Assembly (NCBI GenBank): GCA_016271365.2
Contig: CM057459.1
Coordinates: forward strand, 819,451,001 to 819,515,000
Reading direction: 5' to 3'
Length of the DNA: 64,000 bases
From: Neoceratodus forsteri
Lineage: Eukaryota; Chordata; Ceratodontiformes; Ceratodontidae
Below, piece by piece: positions 1 through 11,700 of this stretch. The notes under the pieces were generated by a model. That model searched no databases and had not been told where the DNA came from. It was given only the letters and a program-made list of their open reading frames with translations. Within the stretch, counting starts at the first letter, position 1. Each line of letters starts with the position of its first letter. Position numbers and translations under genes: made by a program.

Positions 1-114
1 TGGGCATTTCAAGCATTCAGGGAAGTACACCACATGGAGGTAAGTGGGACAGTCATGGAAAAACAGATACGAAAATTTACAGTGAATCAATGGGAACGGG
101 GCTGGTCCACAACA

Positions 115-829
115 CAATAGGCATTTACCTGGCAGGTATCAGCATAATCTGTAGTTTAAAGGGTTGGCATGACCTCACAAAATCAATGCTCATTTGGAGA
201 AAGATGCAAGGTTGGAGCAGGGTGAGATAGAGGCCCAAGGATAGTAGACACCCAATAGCAGACTGGCTTTTGAGCAAATTAGCAGGGATACTGCTGGCAA
301 TTTGCAGGTCAAAGGAAGAGGCGCAACCTTTTTGTACTGTTTATTTAGTAACGTTTGTTGGGGCGTTAAGGGTGAGTGAAACAGGTGGGCATGGGAGATG
401 GGGTGAAGAAGGGGGGTTGGAGTGGGGGGATGTGAGCTGGGGAAGAGAAATGATTCAGTTAATTATTAGGAGATACAAGATGGATCAAGAGGGAAAAGGA
501 ACTGTGGTGACCATTAAGGCATACATTGAGATCAGAATTTGTCCAGTGAAGGCTTTGTGGGCTTACACTGCAGAGCGAGTGACATGGGAGGGGCAGTTAT
601 TTGTGCACGGGGATGGGAAGAAGGTGATGCACTATCAAGTTATGGCCATACTTAAGAAGGGTATGGAGCTCATTGGAGAAGATCCCTCTAAGTACTCACC
701 TCACTTTTTTAGAATGGAGCAGCTTCAAAGCTGGCAGATGAAGGGGAGTCAGTGGCAAGAGTGCTAGAGATGGGAAGATGCAGGTCTGCCAGCTATAAGA
801 GGTATATTCAGTCTTTGCATGAACAATAA
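115..829 (+). pseudogene. Tyrosine recombinase (Ngaro/DIRS type), degraded
   Basis: A tyrosine recombinase that would integrate the circular cDNA of the retroelement. An N-terminal core-binding stretch (YLAGIS, about 126) leads into the catalytic domain. The first catalytic Arg is in GALRVSE (about 363-383), the H-x-x-R box is HFFR (702-713), and the presumed nucleophile Tyr is in KRYI (about 802). The string WGDVSW...IRRYKMDQEGKG is typical of vertebrate YR retroelement recombinases. Defects: an in-frame TAG at 228-230 and a one-base deletion just after HFFR (about 713-716). Past the deletion, reading continues as GAASKLADEG...YKRYIQ to a TAA at 827-829. The R-H-R-Y set is therefore present but split over two frames. 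The real start is upstream and unresolved. Confidence 0.75.
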
Positions 830-984
830 TAATAACATGTCTCCCCAGATTTTGTTTTTCAGGTGCAAATTAAGAGAGGTGTGTGGGTGGAGGGATAGTA
901 ATGGGAAGGGGGGGGAGTGGAAAGGGAAAATGGGAAATACCTGGTTGAGTTAATCTGAGATGTTTTTGTGATGAAATAGGTGCA

Positions 985-1510
985 GGGCATATTATTGAGG
1001 TGTGGATATGTGGACACTGCTACATTTACTGGGTGGAAAGGAGTGAGTAAAAGAGAGCCAGGGAAAGCAGCTGTACCAAGATGCAAGACAATGCAGGCTG
1101 TGGTGGTGAGAAATCAGGGTGATGAGATGGGCACAATTTTTTTACTGACTTTATGAGAAATTAGGGAAAAGCGGCCCGATTTAGACCTACTTATTATACA
1201 CCTAGGGGGCAATGCCATTGGGAGAAAGCCATGCTTGGATACATATTTGCAGATGAAACAGGACATGACAAAGTTAAAACAATAGTGGCCCAGGGTAGCT
1301 GTGGCTTGATCAGACATGATACTTTGGAGGGTGTGGATAGGTGAGTGCAGTCACACAGCATTAGAAAAGGCCAGGCGTAAGATGAACAGGAGAGTGGGGA
1401 TGTTGGTAAGAAACACGGGGAGACAAGTAATATTGAGGGTGTGGAAGAGTAGGCTGATGGGTTTTATATGTCAGATGGGGTACATTTATCAGATTTAGCA
1501 ATAGATATGT
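985..1510 (+). pseudogene. SGNH/GDSL-type hydrolase of the Ngaro-like element, degraded
   Basis: Three blocks of an SGNH hydrolase occur in order. WICGHCYIYW (about 1003-1032) corresponds to the GHSxVxW block I. HLGGN (about 1199-1213) corresponds to the GGND-like block III. SDM...ALEKARRKMNRRVG (about 1310-1410) corresponds to the later helix, followed by MGYIYQI (to about 1498), a decayed form of the DGVHL box. The reading frame shifts between the first and second blocks, and several stops intervene. In Ngaro elements an extra hydrolase ORF downstream of the recombinase is known; its role is unclear. The catalytic Ser position reads Cys here. The call rests on block order and position after the recombinase, so it is moderate. 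Confidence 0.55.
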
Positions 1511-1629
1511 TTAACACAGAGATGATGGGCTTTGTCGAAATATGGAGAAGACAAGTAAGAGGATAACAGGCGGAGAGGGGAGCGAACAAGGGGAATGCCA
1601 GTCATCAAATGCAAGCTGAAGACTGGCTG

Positions 1630-1986
1630 TGGGGAAAAAATGGGGGGGATAAAACAGATGGGGGGAAGAGGGGAGGGGGAGTTAAAAGAGAATATGAGGA
1701 GAAAAAGGAATGACAGAAAAGAAAAATGGTTTCGGTTTACACCATTACCTACACAAGAAGAAGGCAAGAAGCCACCCAGGTTTACACCTGGGAGAGTGAG
1801 AAGAAGAGAAGAAAATGAAAGTATATTATTATCAAAGTGAAAAATGACGAATTAAAAAAGAAAGAATGGATTGTAAATAATGAATGGTAATGGTACTTGT
1901 AAATAATAATGTTGAAAATAATAAATTGATTGCCAATCTGAGCACCACAATACTAAGTTGTCTGTCCTTCTTGGAGGAAGAGTCTG
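1630..1986 (+). repeat. Direct repeat copy 1 (B1-like) of the Ngaro-like element
   Basis: A purine-rich start is followed by AATATGAGGA, then CCACCCAGGTTTACACCTGG, then the A/T-rich GTAAATAATGAATGGTAA and CTGTCCTTCTTGG. The same order, with few mismatches, recurs at 2358-2719. The element's own sequence between the copies (1987-2357) is not repeated in the window, as expected for an A2 segment whose partner A1 lies upstream. The left edge is approximate because it sits in a G/A-rich run. Confidence 0.8.
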
Positions 1987-2357
1987 GGATAATGAAGTTT
2001 CCCACCATCAAGGGACAGACCAAGCTGTCATGGGGATTCCCCTTCAGAGGAATGCTAGTGCTCAGGATGAAAGAGGGAGGGGGAGGGAAGATATGGTGAG
2101 TCATTAAAGTGTCAGGGTTTTTGGTGGATTCCAGGGTAGGTGGAGCCTGGAAGAAACAAAATGGAAGGTGGCCCATAAGGGAAAGGAAAAGAGGGCAGGA
2201 CTAAGAAATCCTGGGATTAAAAACAGCAGCGAAGACAGAATCTGCCTCTTTTGCTAAAACATTTTCCCACCCACCCAAACAGGCAAGGAATTAGAGAGCC
2301 TATGGCCTAGTTGGAAAGGTTTGGACTGCCAAAGGTGGACAACAGAGGGAGGAAGAA

Positions 2358-2719
2358 AGGGGGAAAATGGGGGGGGGGTACAAATAGGAAGGGGGAAGAG
2401 GGGACGGGGAAGTAAAAAAAGAATATGAGGAAAAAAAGGAACGACAGAAAAGAAAAGCGGTTTTGGTTTACATCATTACCTACACAAGAAGAAGGCAAGA
2501 AGCCACCCAGGTTTACACCTGGGAGCCAGGGCAAGAAGAGGAGAAGAAAAAGAAAGTGTATTATTATCAAAGAGAAAAATGACGAATTAAAAAAGAAAGA
2601 ATGGATTGTAAATAATGAATGGTAACGTTACTTGTAAATAATAATGTTGAAAATAATAAATTGATTGCTAGTCTGAGCACAACACTAAGCTGTCTGTCCT
2701 TCTTGGGGAGAAGAGTCTG
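2358..2719 (+). repeat. Direct repeat copy 2 (B2-like), probable 3' end of the Ngaro-like element
   Basis: Second copy of the repeat at 1630-1986. It differs by scattered substitutions and by a small indel near the GGGAGCCAGGGC segment. Similarity stops at AGTCTG near 2719, after which AT-rich, unrelated sequence begins. This is the likely 3' end of the element. Confidence 0.78.
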
Positions 2720-3294
2720 TTTCTGCAGTTTATGCTACAGCAACATTTTTAAGTGTTTACTTTTCCATTTACAACACTCAACCATCTAACTATACAGTAT
2801 ATAGTTATCAAATCATCTGCTTTATTTAACCACGTACTATTGTATAGTAAATGTTTTACTAACAAATGTTGATTTAATTTGTCATAATTTCTTTGCACAC
2901 AGATTGGCATTGATACTGATATTCTAACAATGCATCATAAATAAATAAATGCAAGATACTGTATATAAACTTGCCAATCAGCTCAAGTTAAGCGCTATCA
3001 AGAATACTGATCTACTGTACAGACAGGCAGGGAGCAGTCTTTAAATCTATTCTGAGAATGAAACAATATAACCATGTTCTGGTAAAAAAAATGTTTCTTA
3101 AATACAATGTAGTTATAGTGTAACTACACTGTAACTCAAGTCAGTTGCAATGTAGCTACATGTAAAAAAACATGGAACTGGAGTGTAATTTTCCCTATTG
3201 CATGCAATTAATTATTACTTACCCCAGAGTTAGCATGAAACTGACAGTGACTCACTTAATATCTAATAGGCAATGTTTCATACAGACAGGCTAC

Positions 3295-3420
3295 ATTTAT
3301 TTATTTAGTTTTTATTAACTAGATAGGTGTAGTAGGCAATAAACTACCTATTTTCAGGCATGATCTGGGACATTAAAATGTTTTATAGAGACATTATTTA
3401 CTAAGCAAGAACAAGTAAAA
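3295..3420 (-). mobile_element. 3'-end fragment of LINE family A, antisense
   Basis: It starts TTTATTTATTTAG, continues with a diverged GATAGGTGTAGTAGGC segment and then CCTATTTTCAGGCATGA. Read on the minus strand this matches the 3' end of the LINE at 53.2-55.5 kb (CCTGA(A/G)AATAG, then GTGCACCTACCC, then CTAAATAAATAAA). The same tail recurs antisense at 31,992 and 55,801. Only about 125 bp is alignable by eye, so this is a severely 5'-truncated copy; its 5' limit is uncertain. Confidence 0.65.
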
Positions 3421-3938
3421 TAAAACAGTACAGTATACTATGTAACAAACAGTAGACATGGTATATCAAACAAAGTCATTTAGCATAATGAAGCTGAACA
3501 AAACAAAAAAATCAACGTAAAAATTCAAGTGAATTGAACATTGTTATGCTGGTTTTCTGTAGGTTTTGAATTTTATGGTATCTTCTATTACCAATAGTAG
3601 CAGTCAAAAATTAGTTGCGGCATATCTAGTTATAGCTAGCTCTATAACAGTAAAATCACTATTGATTTAAAAGGTATTTTTCTGTGATATACAGTACCTA
3701 AATATATAGTGCTACTTTCACTTGTTGCAGCTCAGTTGTGGATTATGGTTATGCTGTCTATAAATTTAGCTAGACCATTTTTCCCAGAATGGACTGAGTA
3801 TACGATAAAATATTTAGATTTATATTGATGTACTAAATAAATGTTTATCTCATCACTGCACCATGTTTTCTGAATTGAACTGGTCATTACTGTCACACTC
3901 CAGAGAAGCAATTTTTCTGACAGTATTTAAAACTGAAG

Positions 3939-3939
3939 A

Positions 3940-3972
<33 letters not shown>
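3939..3972. repeat. (GATT)n microsatellite
   Basis: About eight tandem GATT units, directly upstream of the T-rich edge of the split SINE. Confidence 0.95.
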
Positions 3973-3973
<1 letters not shown>

Positions 3974-3996
3974 TTACATAAGTTATTCATTGATAG

Positions 3997-4072
3997 TTTT
4001 TTTTTTTGTTTGTTTACCAGGAGAGACACACTAAGCTGAAAGCTTGTTTACAGGTGCGACTTGGAAACACAA
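3997..4072 (-). mobile_element. SINE, 3' half (split by the Harbinger element)
   Basis: A T-rich run followed by ACCAGGAGAGACACACTAAG and AGCTTGTTTACAGGTGCGAC matches the low-coordinate part of the intact SINE at 20,425-20,620. The rest of the same SINE resumes at 15,890, directly after the Harbinger element. On the minus strand this is the 3' tail of the SINE ending in poly(A). Confidence 0.82.
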
Positions 4073-4091
4073 GGGACCCAATTATAGAAAG
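4073..4091 (+). repeat. Harbinger left terminal inverted repeat
   Basis: GGGACCCAATTATAGAAAG; pairs with 15,871-15,889 with two mismatches. Confidence 0.88.
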
Positions 4092-4390
4092 CATACACCA
4101 AAGCGCAACACAGATGCATAAATGGAAATGGCGTAAGTCACAAATACATCCAGCAAATGCACCAAACACAATTCTACATTGTGAAATGAGCATTGACGCA
4201 ATGCGGTACACCAATTGCGACTTACGCTGCAGTTGCGACATACCCCTCAGGTACGCCAATGTGCAACTGAAGATATACCAAGAAAAGGTAAGAGATACTC
4301 CAGGGTGAGATTCTAGAAGCAACAGTGCCACAACTTACACCAAGACCAGCTGGTGTAACATACACCAGGTGGGAGCAGGTGTAACTCACA
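4092..4390 (+). repeat. Harbinger left subterminal motif cluster (TACACCA/GCGAC)
   Basis: The strings ATACACCA, GTACACCAATTGCGAC, GTACGCCAATGTGCAAC, ATATACCA, TTACACCA and ATACACCAGG recur at irregular spacing. The right end holds the same motif on the opposite strand (GATACACCAAACGCAG and GATACACCA within about 180 bp of 15,889). Subterminal repeats are typical binding sites for transposase or Myb-like accessory proteins; that role is inferred here. Confidence 0.6.
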
Positions 4391-4671
4391 CAGCATAGAA
4401 ATGAGCAGAAACAAACAGGCTGGAGACACAGCAGGACAGAACTGTGACAGAGAGGGAGGAAAGAGACAACATGGATGGACCAGTAGCAATGCTAGGTATG
4501 CTACCACTGGAGCATTGGGACAGGCACAGGAGGTGACCCAATGCCCAGAATCAGTGGCACAGGCAGCAACCAGGATGGCACAGACCAGGCAGATGCAATG
4601 CACCACAGCTGGACAGGGTGAGGAAGACATACCAGGACCTGGTGGAGGAACAGTGTAACACATGCTACTGA

Positions 4672-5733
4672 CTACCCCAGGCCATCATAGACACGATATG
4701 CAATGACCTCCATGCAGACCTGCACAGTGTCACCCACAGGGGGAAGCTAGTCCCTGTGGAGGTGAAAGTGACAGCAGCACTATGCTTCCTGGCAACAGGG
4801 ACGTTCCAGACACCAACAGGTGACACTGTGGGAATATCACAGCCAGCCACATCCAGGTGCCTACACCAGTTCCTGAATGCCATGGTGGCTCACATAGACC
4901 AGTAAATCACCGTCCCCTGGGAAGTACGGCAGCAGCATGCAGTGATGCAGGGCTTCTACACCATTGCCCAGTTCTCACATATCATGGGTGTAATAGACTG
5001 CACCCATGGTGCCATACATGCACCATCGGTTAATGGTGATGTGTACATGAATTGGAAGGGCCGCCACTCCATGAACATGCAGGTGGTGTGTGACAGTCAT
5101 TGCCGCATACTAGATGTTGTTGCCCAATACCCTGGTTCCATGCATGACACCTACATCCTGCAAAATAGTGGACTACACAAGGGCTACCAGAGGGTCCAGC
5201 TCATGGGAGGGTGGCTAATAGGTAAGTGAACACAGCATGGAGCACTGCAGATCTGAATGCCTGTACACCATGCAGACATAGGTCTACAGGCCACAGAGAC
5301 CAATGATGTACTAAAATTCCAACAGGGGACAGTGGTTATCCACAGCTGCCATGGGTGATGAAACCACTGCATCACACATGCACAGCAGCACAGACACACT
5401 ACAATGATGCACACAGTCAGACCAGACCAGGTGCATCACAGAGTGCACCCTTGGGGTCCTGAAGGCACTATCAGGTGCATTCATAGATTGTCTGGGGCAT
5501 TACAGTACAGTCCAGAGACAACCTGCAAGATATTCATTGTCTGCTGCATACTGCACAACATCGCAGTGCAACACCATGTGCCACCACCGGACCATCTGGA
5601 GAACGGGGATGAGAAGGAACAGGAGTGGAATGGTGGGGCACAGAGACATGTGAGGCACCACCAGACAGATGCTGTGCAGGCACAGGCAGGCCAACATGAG
5701 TGACACAGCCTGATAGAGAGGCACTTCACTTGA
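4672..5733 (+). pseudogene. Harbinger DDE transposase (HARBI1-like), two exons, degraded
   Basis: The nuclease that cuts and joins the transposon ends. The N-terminal part reads KLVPVEVKVTAAL and PTGD...ISQPATSRC, the helix-turn-helix-like region of Harbinger transposases. The DDE domain follows, with D in GVIDCTH (4996-4998), D in PGSMHD (5146-5148) and E in ITECTLGVLK (5441-5443). Exon 1 ends GGWLIG at G5221, followed by GTAAGT; exon 2 starts at 5326 after CAG. Joining 5221 to 5326 gives the expected WLIG-DSGYP junction, so a 104-bp intron is well supported. The C-terminus reads CCILHNIAVQ and LIERHF, ending at TGA 5731-5733. Defects: TAA at 4903-4905, two frameshifts in exon 2 and TGA at 5701-5703. 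The start is uncertain; a possible acceptor (CTACCCCAG) precedes 4681, so an upstream exon may exist. Confidence 0.85.
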
Positions 5734-8700
5734 GAGATGCCATGAAACAACAGTGACAGCCACCAAAGGCCAGGCGGCATTCCCCAACAAAATATCACAT
5801 GGGCATGCCGCCTGGTGCAGTGCACAGGCCATGGTGACACTGGATGATGGCAACAGATCCTGTGGACTGTGACCCCATTGGATGGTGCACACACAGCTGT
5901 GGACATGGAACAGTTTGGAAACTGTGTGACAGCATGGAGCAATGTAAGATGACCAGCACAACAGGTAAATGGTGATAGGCATAGCACTGTCACGGGGGGG
6001 GAGTGGCCATGGCCATGCAGAGGGCTGCACAGAATACGCATGGCACCACACAACAAGGCAAACAGTAGGGTGGCCCAAAGGGTAGGGTCAGGCAGTGAAC
6101 CAGAGGGGCACACACCTGTGAGGCCTGCAGACACACAGCACAACCAGTAGACACTGACACACATGAACAGGGTGAAACCACTGCCATGCAGTGGCCCATG
6201 CAAGCAGCACACAGCAACACACCATGGGTGATATGACAGACAGATTGCACGAGCATGGCAGACACACAGCGTCAGTGTGGCACAGGGTACAAAGGGTGCA
6301 CAGAAGCCACAGGCACAATGCTGAGATGCTGGCACCACCAGGTACAATGCCCCTGCCGTGGTCACTGATACAGAACAGGTATAGGGGTACAGATAAACAA
6401 AGAAAGGGCGATGGGGAACAACAAAAGGAAACAGTAAAATACAGTAACATACAAAACCAACCACACCCAAACAGCCACCCACAACAACCCTGAACACCAC
6501 CCCACACCCACAAACAACCTAACACAGCCCCAACAACAACAATACAATCCCACCCATAACATAACACTGGAACATGTACCTATGCCCACTCAAACACATC
6601 CCACAACACCCATATGTACAGCCCCAACCACCAATCCCAACCACCCCTATAAATACTCCCACCCACAAGCACAGCCCCACCCACATCCGGATGGTGTGAA
6701 CCCATGGGACCTATGTTCAGCGCAGTTCTGCAAGGAGGGCACCTACTGACCCTTGGAGGCACCAAATGTCTTGAAGTATGGCTGGTACCAGGGCCACAAG
6801 ATGCTCCAGGTCCAGCCCCACACCCTGCATGGGTACAGCACCAGGATCCTCAGCTGCCACAGGTACTGCTACCCCCTGCCACCTCCCTGGCATGGCAGCA
6901 TCCCGCTGTGGTGTGGAGTCTCCTGCTGCAGGAGCAGCAGCGCATGGCTCAGTGACAGGCGATGGGGCATCTTTGCCTGCCCATGCTGCACCATCACCCG
7001 CGGTGGTCCCAGGCAGTGCATCAGCCATGGCCTGTTCCATGTCCACTGCATCAGTGCCCCAGTAGGCAGGCCTGGTGGATGATGTTGTTCAGGCCCTGGC
7101 ACCCAACAGCAGTGGGGTTCCTCTGTTCTGGCTGTGGGTCAATGGTGGCCACATCTCCATCTGATGCTGCCACTGCAGAGGATGTGGAGGAGGTTGGTGG
7201 CAGTACCCAGGCTCTCCGCTGCCTGCTCTGTGTTAGCAGCCAGTACATGGCAGTATCCTGTATCTTGACCTCTGCCATGGCTCGCAGCAGGGCCCCATGC
7301 CACTGTGACAGCCGGCTATGGACACCTGTAGGGATGAAAAGGATGTGGTCACTGCTGGGCTTGATTGGGGGCACACACACATAGGCAATCAATGTGTGGG
7401 TGCAGCATGAGCTATAATGTGGCAGTCTGCCACTGCCACAGCACAAGGGCACCACTCTATGGACTTACCTGGCCTCCAGTGATGCACCTCCTGCCTGAGG
7501 CTGCTGAGGTGGCTTTGTTGCCTGATGTGGGCACCAGTGGAACCTGTGGGGTGTAGGGACAGGTGAGTGTGTGTGAGGAACCATGCACCATAGCCATCAC
7601 GCCAGCACCACTGCAGTAGATGAACAGCTGTAGGATTACTTACCATCACCTGGGACCTGTCCGGACCACATGTCTGCATCCCGGTACTGTGCCATGCCTA
7701 GCTTCCTGTGCAGTATCCTGGCCTCCCTCCATGACAGGTTCTGCCAGCGGTGTTGCAGCTGGCTGGCAATCCAAGGTGTCCCTGTTGCTGCAGCCATGTG
7801 GGCACTGATAGCACACCAAGCCCGCTCTGGCTCTGCAGCACTGCTCCTGTAGCATCCAGATGGAAGCAGCGTCCTGCCCCACTGCTGAACACAGTTTACT
7901 ATCAGGGCCATTTCCAGTGGCATGAAATTTGGGGTACGACCACTGAGGCTGAGGGAGGACCCTGAGGACATTATGGACAACTGTGTGGAATTTGTAACAG
8001 GAGAAGAAATGGCACATGCATCACTATGCAACATCTCTGTGGATGTGCTGACCACCCCCACCCATCATGTGCAACTCGCCTCCGGCTGTGGGACATGGGA
8101 CAGGGCCAGGTCACAGGGCTGCAACTGTGGCCCACCACCACAGGAGGTGCACACCGCAGCAATGACATGCACAGTATGAGGTGTGGAAAGGCCGGGCAGT
8201 GCAATGCAGGGGCCAGGCACACACTGCTGCACACAGTGACCACAGTGCACCAACATGCAACCAGTCCCCTGCATAGGCATGTCGCAGCCTGACCCTGAAC
8301 AGTGTGGGCGTGGATCACTGCATGCATCCCTACCACATGTCTGTACCACCTACCCCATGCACAGCAGCATGCGGCCACATCCAGCAGGTGCCCATGGGGC
8401 AGTCCCAAGGCCAACCATGGGTGACAGAATGGAGAATGACAGATACCTACCTGGGCAGTGCAGTGTGGTGACTGGAGAGGGCTATTCCAATGGCTCTGGT
8501 AGCACACCTGGATGGAGAAAGAGCAGGGCATTGTAACACAGTGGCACAATCGGTGACCACCACAGCTGCAATGGTGTGGCAGTGTGACCCTACCTGTTCC
8601 TGTGCAGCAGTGCTGAATCCTACACAGGGGACAGTAGACAACAATGTCAGGTACACAGTCCTATACAGGCAATGGAACAGTGCATATGGAGCAATAGCGA

Positions 8701-11700
8701 ATACTCACTGAAGGGCCGAACGCATCTGTGCTGGTGCTAGGGAGAGAATGGACATGGGTTAGTACACTGCTGTAATGCTGCTGTGGCCTGTTGCTTGTGG
8801 GTGCTGCAACCCCCCCAACTGTCACTAACCCACAGGTATGTCCCTGCACATGGCCCGGGGTGGCCCTCCAGACACCCTGCTGTGACTGACCCTGCACAGG
8901 GTGGAATTCACTAGGTGCATGCCTGCATTGACTGTGTGTGGTAATGCAGACAGGCTGCCATTGCGTACCTGACAGGCATACCGTGTAAGGTGGGTTAGAG
9001 GGACAGTGGTACACAGCCAGTAAGTCAGCTGTGCACCTGTGTGCCAGGCACTGGCAATGGCCTATGTCAGCACCCATTACTCCCTCCCCCCGCACTATCT
9101 GAAGGGATGTGTGGCAACACCCAACCTGTGAGGCGCAAGACAGCTGGGTCATGGGCATCCACATGCCGTGCACAGGCATGGCTGGCACCACATGGAATGA
9201 CCAACCATCAATAATAGATATGGCACACAGGTCAGCAGGTGGTGCAGCCCCACCAATGCAGTGACACACTCCCACCTAACAGACATGCACCTAGTAGCGG
9301 AGGCAAAGTGCCATTGTGAAAAGGCCATGGCCCCATCTCTATGGGGTGCACATGACAGAGGTGCAGTGTGAGTATGCGCACCATTCTGGTGTCGCCCATG
9401 GCACACCAAGCCAGGTACCATCCTGGGCACGGGTGTGTTGCGGCCATGGCCCATGGACACCATGGTGCACCACTATCCTGTGGTGGTGCAGCACAAGGGT
9501 GCCATGGGGGCATCTCAGCACAGCATCCCATGACCAGTCCCAGCCACACTGTGTACCCATGGTGGGCCAGCAGGTGCTCTGTCAGTGCATCTACACCTAC
9601 AACGCATGACATTTGTACCACATTTACACAACAGTCCGTGACATGCCTTCGGGACTGTGTAGTACAATATGCCATCATAAAGGAGCAGCAAGGCCCCCCA
9701 GAGTGTGTGTAGGGCACGGTCACCGCCACACCTCAGGTGTTGAATGCACTCGGCCTGGGGCCCATGTCCAACCACCTGAGGCATGGCAGTATGCCTACAC
9801 ACCACACACCATGACAACCAATACTGCCTACTGCAACCACCTTAATGACCTCTGTGTGAACACCTGTCCCTCAGTGCCTACAGTGTGGGACTCACCCATG
9901 ATGGACAGTGTACTGAGCACAATGCAGTAGTGCCACACAGTCAGGCCCATGCCCCTCACCAACCCCCAGCACAACCCAGAGGCAATGTGTCCATCACCAG
10001 TGTCCCAGCTGCCACAACAGTGATATCTGTTCCAAGATATGTGTACACCATGCCTCTATGTGTGCCCAGCAATACCCTGATGAGGCCTACATGGCCACAC
10101 CCATAGCTGACATGGCGGTGCGAGTCCTATCCCCACCCTGCTGTGGCAGCTGTGTGACCCACATGAGTGACCACTGGGATAGCTGTGACAGCATCAGGGA
10201 CAGCTCTGTACAGCATGGGCAATGGAGGGCCGTGGCCTGGGGCTGTGCCAAGCAGGTGTGTGCCATGGGTAGTACTGCTGAGTGGATCAGGGGTCTGGGG
10301 GCATATCCCTCAGGCATCCCCCATCATTGGGGACATCCATTCCCATGCCCCTGACCAGTGGCCAGACCCACATACCTCCCCATGGGCAGCATGCTGCACA
10401 CACAGCTACTGTGCTGTGAATGCATGCTGCAGTCCAGATACCATGTCCACAACTATTCTACCACCATACTACATGGTGTACAGTACAACACCATGGTGTC
10501 CACTGTTGTCTGCTGCTGTATCCCTATGTGACGGGCAGTGACCCCCATACTGAGGGTCTGTGTCCCTCATTGTCCCCAGGGTCCTGTTGCCACCAATGCA
10601 GGTGTCGGTGCCTTCCAAATGGCAGTCAGTCACAACCACATGTAGGAGGGGGGTTGTCAGTGACATTCGGGTGCGATCACAGCCATAAGATGTCTGCCAC
10701 CGATGCAGGCATGGTGGTCAGTGGTGGTGGGCCTGCCTGCATGGAATAGTGATGTACCACTAGGGTGACATGTTACCATCCATACATATGTCCAGCCCCA
10801 GTTACTGACCATCACACAGTGGTGCCTGGATGTAACATGACCCCCATAACTCTTGACATATAACCTGAGCACACATCCTGGATATTGTACACATCCCATA
10901 GCACATAACATTACTGAACCCTGATTGTCCACCATTGTGAGTGTCCATATCTGTTTCTGGCCCTCATGTCAGTGGCAGATGGAATAGAGGTATGTATGGG
11001 GGGGTGTGCTGTAGCACAGTACTCACCTGTCTGCAGTTTATCAGTCCCTGTCCTGTCCTGGCAGGTAGTGCTGTGTTGTAGCTCAGTCCAAGGCCCAGTA
11101 CTACAGCCCCCGTAACCCTACACTGTGCTAGGACCTAGCTACTCACTACTGCATGTGCTGCATGTGTTTGCCGCACATGGATCATCGTCATAGTCAGCAT
11201 GTGCTGGTGCAGCCTGCTGCATAGCACTCACGATGAGCATTTGTGGTGTACTGAAGCAGTTGCGATATGCGACATGCTGTGCATGTTTGCATTTGTGACA
11301 TGCGATGTTGCAGTGCATGTTGGCTTGTGCAATATGTGATGTTGAAGTGCACGTTGGCAGTTGCGGTGTGGGTGTGGCAGTACTTGCATGTGTAGCATCC
11401 TGATTGCATGGCCCAGTGTTTGTGCCCTGTGGTGGTCAGAGGCAGGATGCTGCAAATGACATGAGTCCACACACAGGGGTGGGACTGCACAGCACTGTGT
11501 GCAGCCATGGTGTGGCACTGGCAAAGCATTGCACATGGACACCTGCCCTGCCAGTGGCTGGGCTATGTCGCCTGCAGTGGTGTGGGGGGGGCAACCCCCA
11601 TGGTATGCCTGACTGCATGGCCCACCACCTGGGTACCCGGGATCCCATTGGTGCACTGCACCTGTTGATGCTGGGGGCTACCTGTCTGGCTATGTTCCAT

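Larger units (their letters stand above)
1..2720 (+). mobile_element. Ngaro-like tyrosine-recombinase retrotransposon, 3' part
   Basis: The segment runs tyrosine recombinase, then SGNH-type hydrolase, then a non-coding end made of two direct repeats of about 360 bp (1630-1986 and 2358-2719) separated by about 370 bp. Ngaro retroelements are known to have this order, ending in split direct repeats (B1-A2-B2), and some encode a hydrolase after the recombinase. DIRS elements instead have inverted termini. The 5' part (A1, gag, RT/RNase H) would lie left of the window and cannot be checked. The coding parts carry stops and frameshifts, so this copy is dead. The family assignment rests on gene order plus direct repeats, not on an RT sequence. 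Confidence 0.68.
2720..3996. other. AT-rich spacer; no gene seen
   Basis: No coding potential was recognised on either strand. It contains a short antisense LINE tail near 3295-3420 and a (GATT)n run at about 3939-3972, both listed separately. Confidence 0.6.

Noticed and set aside
4672..5733. Domesticated HARBI1 host gene
   Set aside because: It lies between terminal repeats with a Myb-like partner and has a stop and frameshifts, so it is a transposon pseudogene.
5481..6567. Long antisense open frames (up to 339 codons) opposite the transposase
   Set aside because: Cys/His/Trp-rich with no domain. They arise from CA/TG-rich composition and overlap the real DDE exon on the other strand.
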